A DNA stretch of 64,000 bases from Talpa occidentalis (taxonomy: Eukaryota; Chordata; Mammalia; Eulipotyphla; Talpidae): the NCBI RefSeq assembly GCF_014898055.3, contig NW_023602073.1:19019784-19083783 (forward strand), given 5' to 3'. This document shows positions 1-11,018 of this stretch, in pieces. Position 1 is the stretch's first letter. Each line of letters begins with the position of its first letter. The notes beneath the pieces are model-generated. The model searched no databases. It saw nothing but the letters and a program-made list of their open reading frames with translations, and was not told where the DNA came from. A program made the position numbers and the translations under genes.

Positions 1-1924
1 CAGTCTGCCAATCGCTTATACTCGAGTCCTGCTAAGGTCTGCATTCACTATCAGGAGGCCTCCAATCCAGGATCAAGCAGTGATGTAGCTTGCAAAACAT
101 CAGTCCTGCGTGTAGATACCAGGCAATTTTGTACCCATGCCAGCTTCCATCACAGTAATCCGTGCTTAGAAAGCCCTCAGTATGCATGAAAAGAATGAAC
201 TTGGAAGTACAGAAAAGCATTTATTTTTTCTAGAAAGTTCAAGTGTGCTTTTATAGTGCCAAATGCCTGAGAGGCAAAATAAACCATTCAGTGGTCTAGT
301 TCTTAGTACTTTCCAATACCATAGCTTACACTTAGATCCTGCATAATTTGAGTCTTTTATATAACTGAGTTTAATGATATTTATGTTTGACTTTCTGAAG
401 CAATAGAGAATGAAGAAGAAAGGATAAATGAAGCAATACTTTGCTTTATATAGAAGGAAGAAATTGTTATTATTCAATACTTATTAAAATCTTCATTAGT
501 GACAAAAGAAGGCTAAAGAATCTTCTGCTTCAAGTGCTTGAAGAGTATTTATCTTCCTTTTTCCCATATGTCATCAGGATAACCCTGTTGGAATCTTTAT
601 GATTGGCTATTCTCTGGATACAGATTTATTCATATTTACATTAATGACTGTAATTCCTCACCAGTCAAAATGAAAATGAATTTAAATGGTTTCTTATGAA
701 GTGACTGAATCTTAAAGGCGAGTATGTTTCTTCAGTTCTGAAATATTACCACCTGGATGAATCCCAACCCATAACCCAGAAAACATAAATTATGTTAGAA
801 CTTCTGCAAGTGAATAAGGTTTCCAAAATGTGTGAGTATTACCAGTGTTATCATTAGGAACTAAATAAAGGATGGTTTAGCAATTTCCCATTTAAATTCC
901 CTCAAAATCTTTAAGAAAGTTCAGGTTAATCTAGAGGCCACAGAAAAATTGCCAAATACCCAATAAGTTTTTTCCAAAACATACTTTCAGACACAATGGC
1001 ATATTTTTCTATTTTGGAGCACTAACTCTTACACTTTGTCCAGACAGATTAGATTTTATTTTAGAGTAGTTAGGGCTTATAAGAACGGGGTTTTGGTTCC
1101 ATTTTGATTATAGCAAATATTCTGTTATTCCCATGAGAAGGTATGAACATTAGAATATAGATAAGGCTTCCTACTTTACAAACTAAGTAAAATATTGGTG
1201 CTAAGCCTTGCTATAACACTTACTAAAGGCCTTATTAGTGTGGAGTATGAGTGTGGAGACTCGTGGTTCAGCATTTCCCATCTCGTCCACTGGAAAACAA
1301 CTTACAGTTGGGTACTACTGCTACAAAAATATACTCTACATTTCTAAATAAATAAACATTCTCTTAGACTCAGTCTCTGGTGAACAAGTGCAGCCATTTT
1401 CATCTCTAGGCGGCTTAGAGATGCCTTAGTTTAAAATCAGTAATATCTTGGAGTGGGGATAACAGATCAACAGAATACACATTTTATAGCTATTTCAATT
1501 TTCTAAGCCCTTGTTGGAATTCCCCACTAATTATCTTCAAAATGTCCATCTTTCCTCACAAGGGCTAGGTCTCATCACACTCTTCCCTTAAAAAATTTCG
1601 GATCACTGTTATAAGGTATAGAGAATAATGAGTGTCAGGTTTCAAGGGAAAAAAAGATATCTATATCCTTAATCACATTATAATGACAAAAGATTGTCTC
1701 TCATTTAATTCTATGAAGTTTACTTAGTTTACTTACTTAGGTATAAAGTAAAAACAATCAAATATATTCATCTCATGAGAATAACAGAATATTCTCCATA
1801 ATAAGACTATGTTAACATTTCATTTTTCTCCTCTAAAGATTCTTTCACTATCCATGCTTTGTCTATATAAATGTCCAGTATTTATATACTACACATAATT
1901 CCCTTGAAATGCCCCATTTTGCTG
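1..1924. other. Gene-free, no repeat recognised
   Basis: AT-rich DNA with no conserved reading frame, RNA gene or repeat I can name. Short open frames show no known motif. Confidence 0.6.
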
Positions 1925-2236
1925 TAAATGGCAACATTTCATCTCTATGGCTGAGCAGTAGCCTCAGCGTAGATATTCCACATCTTCTTGATCCAATCTT
2001 CTATGTGTGGGCATTTAGATTGCTTCCATGTTTTACCTATTATAAATAGTGCTGCAATAAACATTGTTAAGCATATTACTTTTTGAGTTAAAAGTTTCAC
2101 ACTCTTTGGATATATGTCCAGGAGCAGGACTGCTGAAACATATGGTATCTCCATTTTTAGTTTCTTAAGGTGAATCTAGATTGCTTTCCAAAATGGCTGC
2201 ACCAGTTTACATTCCCACCAATGGCACTCTCATGTT
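1925..2236 (-). mobile_element. Old L1 fragment (ORF2 3' region)
   Basis: Minus-strand text matches the L1 ORF2 C-terminal region; the open piece 2154-1945 encodes MFIAALFIIGKTWKQSKCPHIEDWIKKMWNIYAE-type sequence, clearly diverged from the young copies. It ends at the doubled target site used by the SINE at 2251 and the L1 at 2540, and the old L1 text resumes near 3178. Confidence 0.85.
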
Positions 2237-2250
2237 CATGCACTATCATT

Positions 2251-2525
2251 CTTTTTTTTTTTAGATTTATTTATTTATACAAACACTGGGTACAGTCAGT
2301 AGCGCGGGAGGGTGAGAGAATTCACCAGAGCCAGAGCGGGGAGCAGAGCAGGCAGAAGGACCGAAGTACACTGCTGAGGGGAGCAGCGGGCCACAGGAGA
2401 GGTCTGCGCACCATGTGGGACCTTCCTCTGGTGGCAGGGGAGCAGCCGGGATGGAACCAGCGCTGCAGAGGCTGCGGGCAGCTTCGCAACCCAGCGCTCA
2501 ACCGCTGCGCCACCGGGGAGGCCCT
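2251..2525 (-). mobile_element. tRNA-derived SINE, type A
   Basis: Minus-strand copy with T run at 2252, tail TTTATTTATTTATAC and head GGGGAGGCCC. TSD CATGCACTATCATT at 2237-2250 and 2526-2539. Type A: ends CCCAGTG(C/T)TTGTATAAATA and has GAATTCTCTCACC. Confidence 0.93.
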
Positions 2526-2539
2526 CATGCACTATCATT

Positions 2540-3166
2540 TTTTTTTTTTATTCTGATAGGATCATCTTCAGTTTATTTATTTATTTATTTATTTATATTT
2601 TTTAAATAAATTTTATTTTTATATTCCCCATACAATTGCAACCCCCTTATTTTGACCCCAATCCCTCCCCTCCCCACCCCCCCCCACCCTCCATAGAGTG
2701 TCTTTGGTTCATAGTTTTTCCTTGATTTTGATTTTCACTTTCTTACAGTTATTCATTTTCCTGGTCCCTTATTTAAGTTTTCTAGATTCCTGCTATGAGT
2801 GAGACCATCCGGTATTTTTCTTTTTCTTTCTGGCTTATTTCGCTGAGCATGATCCCTTCCAGCGCCATCCATGTTGCTGCAAATTGCATATGTTTATCTT
2901 TTTTGAATGCTGAGTAATATTCCATGGTGTATATGTACCACATCTTCTTGATCCAGTCATCTATTTTTGGGCATTTGGGTTCTTTCCAAAGCTTAGCTAT
3001 TGTAAACAGTGCTGCTATAAACATAGGGGTGCAGGTGTTCTTTGGAATTGATGTTTCTGTGTCCTTTGGGTAAATACCTAGGAGTGGAATTGCTGGATCC
3101 TATGGAAGCTCTATGTTTAGTAGGTCCAGAAATCTCCACACAGCTCTCCATAGTGGTTGGACCAGT
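2540..3166 (-). mobile_element. Young 5'-truncated L1 with extra 3' sequence
   Basis: The minus-strand L1 body (about 2601-3166) contains the 3' UTR and last ORF2 codons (open 3024-2782, ending MVSLIAGI). Between the L1 tail, an AAAT-type run at 2572-2600, and a second pure T run at 2540-2549 lies a unique stretch of about 22 bases (2550-2571). GCACTATCATT occurs on both sides (2529-2539 and 3167-3177), giving an 11-14 bp TSD that encloses the extra sequence. This is the structure expected of a short 3' transduction. Confidence 0.85.
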
Positions 3167-3892
3167 GCACTATCATTCTTAATAGCTCAAGAGATGAAAC
3201 AACCCAAATGTTCATTAACAGACAAATGGATAAGGAAAATGTGGTATATGACAGAATATTATTTTTTGTTAATTTAATTATCTAGTATTTTATTATTTTG
3301 ATGCTATTATAAATGCTAATTTCCTTATTTTCATTTTCAGATTGTTCATTGCTGGTCGTTAGATATACAATTGAATTTTACTTATTGGTCTTATATTCTG
3401 CAATCATGTTGAACTCCTTTATTAGTGCTAAAGGTTTTTTGTATGTGAATTTCTTAAGATTTTCAATATACCCAAAACTATAGCAATATTGACTAAAGAC
3501 ATGGGAGTGAGGGGCTATTGATTATAGCTGATCCATTGTACCCATATACAGAGGCTGAATATGACAGAATATTATTCTTAAGAAAGAAGGAATCCCTATC
3601 ATTTGAGACAACACAGATCAGAGAGACATTGCATTGTGAAGTAAGCCCATGCTGCATACATAATTCCTCTTACAAGAAGCATCTGAAATAATCAAATGTA
3701 CAGAATCACACAACAGAATGGTGGTTGCCACGGTGTGGGGAAAGGAGAACACGAGGAACAGTTGTTCAATGGGTGCTAAGTAACAGTTTTCAACAAGGTA
3801 AGTAAGTTCCAGAGAACTGCTGCATAACACAGGACCTAGAGTCAACACGAAGGCCCTGTGCACTTAAACATTTGTTAAAAGAGTAGCTGTCA

Positions 3893-5257
3893 GACCTCCC
3901 CAGTGGATGGAGCAGGGGTTAAAGACACAGTGCTATTGAGCTATCACCTGCCACTGTAGTACGAGTTCAATCCCTGGCTGTGGCAGGCTGCGCCTCCCAT
4001 GCTGTCTCTTGACATGGTCCGGGCATTGGGGGAGACTCCCAAGAAGAGAGGAGCTCCTGTGCTCCCCCGAAGAGGGAAAGTTGTACTTCCCAGAAGAAGG
4101 GAGTTCTTGCACTTCCCAAAGAAGATCTGAACTAGGGAGTCTCCATGGCAATGCCTGCTAATGCTCTCCTCTTTGTTCTTGGTTAATGCAAACATAAGTT
4201 AGTTATAAATTGGCCTGTAAAAACCTAATTCGGACCCAAGTGACAATTGGCTTATTGTTCTTACGCATGAACTATCACAAAAGAAGTAAAAATTGTTAAA
4301 AATATAGTTAGGATAGAAATGTTTTGGCCCTGAGAACTATGGAGAACAAGCTGCCCTGAACCAGCTGTGCTTGGAAACCATAGCCTAACCTGGGGGGTAC
4401 GTGTGTTTGTGGCAACAGTACATCTCCTGGTGTATGCGAAAGGCCAACAGTTCGCAGGTTGTGTGGAGGTTAGGTATTTCTAGTTAAAAGTTAGATTTCT
4501 GTAGAACTAAAACAGTATTGTTGAGTTACTTTAGATCACTTTGAAATAACTGATAATAGGCTAGATTAATTGAGTGCTAGGGAATGGGCTGATTTTAGTA
4601 ACACAGCATAACAATGGACTTTCATGTCCACTCTGAAATTAGGAAGGCTTGACAGGATGATTGATTGTTACTGAACATTGTACTGTCTTAGACAATTGAT
4701 TATGTTAGAAAAAGAGTTGTACCTAGGAGAGTAATTGTCCCTGTTGATTTTCTTAATCAGATTAAAGAAGTGTCCTTCTGTAGTATGAGATCAAGAGGGT
4801 CTTTGTATGTTCATGAGAAAATATGTAATGATCGTCTCTGTTCTGCTTTGATGCTTATGCTAATGTAATCTCACCGCTCACCTTAAGGTATAAATAAAGA
4901 CCTGCTGAGACCCTCAGTAGGAGATACTTGCATGAAAGAAGGTGTCTGTGTCTACCTCACTCCTACCTTGCTCCACTTCCCCTCAGTCCTCCGAGAAAAC
5001 TTGGCCGAGGCGTCCTCTCCTCTCTGAGACCCCTGACACAACTTCTAGCTGGAGCTGGTCTCCAGCACCTGGCCAGGGAGCAACCCACATGGGTGCAACA
5101 GACCTCTCCTGTCTCACCCATGCTCCCCTCAGCAGTGTATTTCAGTAGATCTGCCTGCTCTGGTTCCCATTCTCTACAGTGAATCCTCTCACACACACCC
5201 CCACCTCTGTTCTACACCCCAGTTTTTGTATACATAAACAAATCTTTAAAAAAAAAG
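3893..5257 (+). mobile_element. tRNA-derived SINE, split by a solo LTR
   Basis: SINE head at 3893-3978 (CCTCCCCAGTGG, B box at GTTCAATCCC) and body/tail at 5074-5257 (ending CTTTAAAAAAAAA). The 1,089 bases between are an LTR flanked by the duplicated SINE hexamer CCTGGC. This copy has the ACAGTGCTATTGAGCTATC head variant. Confidence 0.85.
3979..5067 (+). mobile_element. Solo LTR, 1,089 bp, 6-bp TSD (class II/ERVK-like)
   Basis: Begins TGTGGCAGGC and ends CTCCAGCA, the TG...CA ends of retroviral LTRs, and is flanked by CCTGGC at 3973-3978 and 5068-5073. A TATAAATAAA at 4889-4898 sits about 170 bases before the end and can serve as TATA or poly(A) signal. Six-base duplications are typical of betaretrovirus-like (ERVK) integrases, and a ~1-kb LTR fits that class. 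No internal viral genes remain, so it is a solo LTR left by recombination between the two LTRs. Confidence 0.8.
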
Positions 5258-6395
5258 GGGGTAGTGCTCATGTCATGTGTTCTCACCACAAAAACAAACA
5301 AAACATGAAGGGACAGGGAAACTTTGGCTGTGATGGATGTGTTTATTACCCTGATTGTGGTGATGGCAACGCAAATAAATATATAAGCCCTAACTCATCA
5401 GATTGGAACATTGATATGCACAATTTTTTAAAGCCAATTATACCTCAATAAAGCTGGGGGGCCGTCAGAAAAAAACAAGTAATTCAATCAGAAAATGTAT
5501 GCATGAAAACATTAAGCATCATTACCAAGAGAAATGGAAATTAAGATCACGGGGATGTATCACTGCATGGCTATCAGCGTGGCAGGGGAAATATCCACCA
5601 AAAGCTGTCAACAATGTGGAGAAAGTGGATCATTCATATAATGTAAAATGATGCATTCATTCTTTAAAATAGTTAGGCAGTTCCTTTTAAAACAAAACAA
5701 AACCCAAAAAAATGAATTTACCATTTAATCCAGCAACTGTACTTTTGGATATGTTTCCCAAAGAAATGAAACTTATTTTCATGTAGAAGACTGTAAATGA
5801 ATGTAGCAGTTGTTTTGTTTGTAATGACCTCAAAGAGGAAACTACTCAATATCTTTCAGTAGGTGAATGATTAAAAAATATTTGCCACAACCATACCATG
5901 GTGTTACTGCCGTAAGTATAAAAAGGAATGGACTATTGACATACACAATAATTTTGATGAATCTTAAGAAAATTATACTGCCTAAAAATGCCAATCTCCT
6001 AGAGGATAGATGCTAAGTAACAGTGAAAAGAGCTCAATAGTGACCTCCATGGGCCATCCCTCCCAGAAACAAAAGGATAAAACTTCCCCAGAACCCCTTG
6101 CGCCACCATACACAATGGAATACTACTCCATTATTTCAAAAAAGAGAAAAGCTTCCCATTTATAACAACATGAATGAAAATAGAGAGGATTATGCTAAAT
6201 GGAAGTCAGAAAGACAATGACAAATACCAGATGATTTCACTCATATGTGGACTAAAAGAAACAAAGCAAAGGAATAACCAAAAGAAAAATGAACCCTAAG
6301 ATTCTGACAACAAAGTGATATTTAGCAGGGAGGGAAATGGTAGGGAGGTGGGAGGAAAGGTAGAGGAGGGTGATAGTAACTACAGAAACGAGAAC

Positions 6396-6664
6396 TTTTT
6401 TTTTTCAAGATTTATTTTATTATGCATACAAGAACTGGGGTACAGGGCAAGGTGTGGGGGTGTGAGAGGATTTACCAGAGACAGAGTGGGGAACAGAACA
6501 GGTGGATTGACTGAAATACACTGCTGAGGGGAGCAGTGGGCGAGACAGGACAGGTCTGCTGCGTCATGTGGGTAGCTCCCTGGCTGGGGATCGAACTCGC
6601 ACTGCAGTGGCTGTGGTGAGCTTCACAGGTTGTGTCTCAACCCCTTGCGCCACCAGGGAGGCCC
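6396..6664 (-). mobile_element. tRNA-derived SINE, type C
   Basis: T run 6396-6405, head GGGAGGCCCC at 6655-6664. Type C: GTATGCATAATAAA tail, GGGGTTGAGACACAACC head. Flanked by AGAAC(TTT)-type sequence on both sides. Confidence 0.9.
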
Positions 6665-8411
6665 CTAGAATTAGAACTTTGATGGTGGGTATACACTTGA
6701 GATAGTGTGAAATTATAGTCTTAAAACTCACACAGTGTTGTAAACCAATGTTACCTCAATTTTAAAAGTATGATAAAATTTTATTTCACAAAATGCTGTC
6801 ATTGTAAAAGAGAGCAATTCTTCAATGCATTATATTTACTATATCACTTTAATGATTAGTTGGTATAATAAATATTTAGAGTACTAGGAGCTAACACTTT
6901 CTAGGAATACAGCTATGAACACAATATAGTGGGAAGTGAAAATATCTGAGTGCAAAATGCAACAGAATCAATCTAGAATCCATTGTTTATTTTTTTCTCT
7001 ATCTTGAATAGGACATAATACTGTAATTTCCTCATTCTTACCTTTCTCTGGATTATGTGACAACCCTCAAGCAGATAAATAACATTTATTTATATTCTAA
7101 GTATCTTTTACAATGCCTGCAAATATGTGTGATAAATAAAAGTTTATTGAATTCCCAGAGTAATTCTGCATTAGAAATTTTTATGGGAATTATTGGTGAA
7201 GAATAAATATGGAATACAAAAAATGTCACAGATAGAGAATAGCTCTCCTAGACACTCCACTAAATCCTTGCTTAACACAATGCCATCCCACCGCGATGGG
7301 AAAGGTGACATTCCGACTGTGCTGGGAAAGGTGAGATTTCATGGTACAAATGATACTGCTGGATAAATCCCCAGAGCTGCTGGGTGACTCCGAGAGGCAA
7401 CTGTAAGCTAAGGAACCCAGCAGTGATGGAAGCAGACTCAGGTCCCACTGCAATCAGTTACTAATTGAATGTTTCTCCTCTAAGACGGATGACCCTAGAG
7501 ATTTCTCCATGTTGTGAATTATAATGAAACTCATTTGAAACTTTTTAATAGCTGTATGCAGCATGGGGAGAACATGTTAATCAGTTCTACTCTTCCAAGA
7601 GCTGGATCTCTGTGGACACGCAGAAAACAAGATCAGGAGCTCGATACTAATAATCATTATAATGAGACCTCTAGGGCCTGTTCTTCCTTCCAACTTCTAT
7701 ATAGAACTGAAGTTAGAAATCACTCTCCTGCCTGTTCTAGTTTTAAGTATTGCTCATTGACCTCATCATCCAGAGTCCCTTATGATTTTCCAGTTATCCA
7801 GAGGGAATCATGAGTAAATATAGCCATACTTTCATTTTACCAAACAGCAAAAATGGCCTAAGAAAAACCACTTTTATCAATAGATCCAAACATTTTCTCA
7901 TTCTTCAGTTTTTCAAATTATAATTCCATCTTCTTTTCTCATCTCTTTGAGAACATAACTTACTGGGTAAATAAGTCAACTGCTTCATGAAGTAATAATC
8001 ATACTATATTCCCTCTTCACTTTGAGATGGGGAAAAATTACTCGAAATCTTGTGTTTTCTTCTTAGGTTTACTAATTTTATGTTCATATGAAGAAATGCA
8101 AAATACTTAAAGGTAGAAGACAATGTATTGTTATACCTGATCATCTTCCGAACTTATTTACATCATTACTGAAAAATGGCAAGAAAATTAAGCTAATTTG
8201 GTAAAAGAAAAAAACCTAGTCATTTGTATAAAAATATTTTTGATACTCCTGGGTTTACAGGTTGTATTTGAGCCTGCAACATCAGTGTGAAGTTTAATTT
8301 AGAGGGAACATGCTAGTTTTTATCAAATTCTGATTTTGTCTCAGTTTGATCAATCATTTTTCTGATTTGATTTTGAAAGCATTTGTTTTCTCTAGTTAAA
8401 TGTCAGTCCGT
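6665..8411. other. Gene-free stretch
   Basis: The first ~110 bases resemble the L1M tail interrupted by the SINE at 6396. GGGAAAGGTGA is duplicated at 7298 and 7325. Nothing else recognised; the 99-codon open frame at 7514 has no motif or coding bias I can support. Confidence 0.55.
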
Positions 8412-8688
8412 GGGGCCTCCCCTGGCGCCGCAGGCAGTTGAGGTCAGCGCTGTGAAGCTGTCAGCAGCCTCTGCAGTACCGGTTCAATCCCAGCTGGCCA
8501 GCGAGGGTCCCACATGGCCCGCCTGACCTCTACTGTAGCGCCCACTGGTCCCCTCAGCAATGTATTTCGTCAGTCTGCCTGTTATGTTTGCTGCTCTGTC
8601 ACTGGTGAATCCTCTCACCCTCCCACGCATCTGGCCTGTACCCGGTTCTTGTATAAATAAATAAATAAATAAATCCTTAAAAAAAAAA
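8412..8688 (+). mobile_element. tRNA-derived SINE, type B
   Basis: Starts GGGGCCTCCCC, B box GGTTCAATCCC, tail TATAAATAAATAAATAAATAAATCC-A(n). TGTCAGTCCGTG before and GTCAGCTGTG after form an imperfect TSD. Confidence 0.9.
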
Positions 8689-9289
8689 GTCAGCTGTGAA
8701 AGAGGCAAAATATTTATTTCCTACCAAATTCCTGGATGTTGTGAGGAAATACTAGAGTGATGAATTAACTATGTGGCTACCAAACTGAAAACTGGGTTGC
8801 TGGACAGCTCAGGATCAATGTGATCCTGGGTTACAGTGACTCCAGGCTCCATAAAGCATACGAGTTATTCAATGTAATAATTTTTATGCTTTAGGAGTGA
8901 GATGCAAACATATATATTCTTTTCAGGTTAAGACTGTCCCTAAAACAAACTTAAATATTAAACTCAAGCTTAATTATTGTTATTTACTTACAAAATTTTA
9001 TTTAACTTTTTAAAATACCAACATAAAAGTCATGGTTACATGTTAACTTTTATTTTAATTTGGAAGAATGTAAAAATGAGAATTGGAAATCTACTTCCAA
9101 ATTCTAGTTACCTTTGCATATTATATAAACCATAAAAGTGGAATGTGCTATACCTGAAAATTTGAAACAATGTTCTTTTAAAGTTTAGTATATGTTTCAT
9201 ATAATTATAATAATTTTAGTTTTTGTTTGTTTTAAAATAGAATTTGTTTAACATAACTGTAATATAATCAATATACTTAATATTTTAAA

Positions 9290-9900
9290 ATATTTAATGT
9301 ATACTTAAAATAGGTATATTTTACTTTTGCTTCCATATTAATGCACACACCATATATTTTTGTGTGATTTTGTTATATATTTTATGACTGTGCAAACATT
9401 TACTTAACCATTATACGATAAATGGATAGTCTATTTCCTTTCTTACTCACAGTGTAACTGCGTTACATATAATCTTGATTCCTGAAAGTAGAATTAGTAG
9501 GTCAAAGAGTTGTGCATTTGTTAAACTTAAATTAGGTAAAAACCATTCTCCCCAAATTTAAACCTGATTTACATTCCCATATACGGTGTATAAAAGTGCC
9601 TTTTTCTCCTATACCAATAGACTTTTACCATTACCAAACTGAAAAGTATTTGTAATATGATAGAAGAAAAACAATGCTTCATTGTTTTTATTTGTATTTA
9701 TCTAATTTTAAATGAGTTAAATTTTTTATATAATTTGGGACCATATGTATTACTATTTCAATAATTTTATGTTATAATCCTTTGCCTATTTATCTTATCC
9801 AGGCAAGTCTAATCCTCATTTAGTTGCAAAATACTTATTTGTTAGGAAGTTTTTTTGATAAAAATATTCACTCCTTGTTCCATGTGTGTGTTTTTCTCTG
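9290..9900 (-). mobile_element. Ancient L1M-like fragment
   Basis: Minus-strand text such as GAAAGTAGAATTAGTAGGTC and TTACATTCCCATATACGGTG resembles the old L1 3' region (the 'not-too-sensitive to divergence' GGGTCAAAG and CACTCCCACCAGCAGT blocks). Strongly decayed. Confidence 0.5.
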
Positions 9901-10691
9901 TTTTCAAAAACTATTAGCGGACTTTATTTGGAACTTATTTGGGAACTTAGTGCAATTTATTCATTGGCCATAATACTCGCTTCCTATATTCTTTGTTACT
10001 TCATTCCTGTTTTCATAATGATAAAATGATATGATTTAAAACCCAGATAACTTGTAGAGATGTTCTGCTTGTGAAATGAGTTTTTTTAGGGTCATTGATG
10101 AGTTTCAAATATCAGGTTTTTTATTTTCAGGCTAAGCACCTCTCTCATCCTTAACTTCACTGGCTGGAAGTTAACTTTTTTATGTAACTCTTTGTATTAT
10201 CCTTTTACAAACTATATTACAATAGAAAGAAATTAGATCTTAAAATTCTTCTTTCCTTAGAAAACAGACCAAATCTCATTTCAATTCAAATATAAGGAGG
10301 TGTTCCAAAAGCTGTTCATATATGTATTAATTATATTACCCAACTTGATCTTTTTACCCACCAAACACCAGGAATATATTACCATAGAAACAAAAGGTCA
10401 AATTTTGAGATTATGAATATCTTGTGGCCACAAATTAAAATCAAGGAAGGAACCTAAGAGTTTTGATACCAATCATCCGACATTACCCCAAGATTTCCCC
10501 TAAGAATATACTCCTTTATTCTCCTATGCACCCAGCTAATTACCTGAAGGAGCATTCGACCCTGCGGTCTCAACAAGAAAACATGCCAACTTCCAACTTC
10601 CAGGCACCATCTTTGTTGCTAAGAAATAAGCCCACTCTTTTTTTTTCATCTAGATGTATAAGAGTGCCCAAATCTCAACTGATTATTTTCT

Positions 10692-11000
10692 TTTTTTTCT
10701 GTTTTTTTTTTTTTAAACGTAGTGTTTTTTTGTTTTGTTTTGTTTTTGAAAGATTTATTTATTTATTTATACAAGCACTGGGTACAGTCAGAAGCGCGGG
10801 TTGGGAGGGTGAGAGAATTCACCAGAGCCAGAGGGGAGAGCAGAGCAAGCGGAGTGATGAAGTACACTGCTGAGGGGAGCAGCAGGTGTGGCAGGAGAGG
10901 TCTGCACACCATGTGGGACCCTCACCTGGCAGCGGGGGATCGAACTGGCACTGCAGAGCTTCGCAGCCCAGCACTCAACCGCTGCACCACCGGGGAGGCC
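10692..11000 (-). mobile_element. tRNA-derived SINE, type A, long tail
   Basis: An 18-bp TSD, CTCAACTGATTATTTTCT at 10674-10691, returns at 11001-11018 with one mismatch. The tail is unusually long and interrupted (T runs with CTG and AAACGTAGTG, 10692-10745). Confidence 0.93.
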
Positions 11001-11018
11001 CTCAACTGGTTATTTTCT

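Larger units (their letters stand above)
3178..6335 (+). mobile_element. Ancient L1M mosaic, host for nested SINE and LTR
   Basis: Old plus-strand L1 3'-end text occurs at 3178-3258 (AAACAACCCAAATGTTCATT), 3480-3892 and 5258-5462 (ATTACCCTGATTGTGGTGAT, then ATACCTCAATAAAGCTG), with a minus-strand piece at 3259-3470. Two more L1M segments follow at 5470-6010 and 6100-6335. The break between 3892 and 5258 is exactly a SINE that itself holds a solo LTR, so removal of both rejoins the L1 3' UTR. Divergence is high; no open ORF2 remains. Confidence 0.75.

Noticed and set aside
7514..7813. 99-codon open frame
   Set aside because: No recognised domain and no neighbouring exon; composition looks like non-coding DNA.
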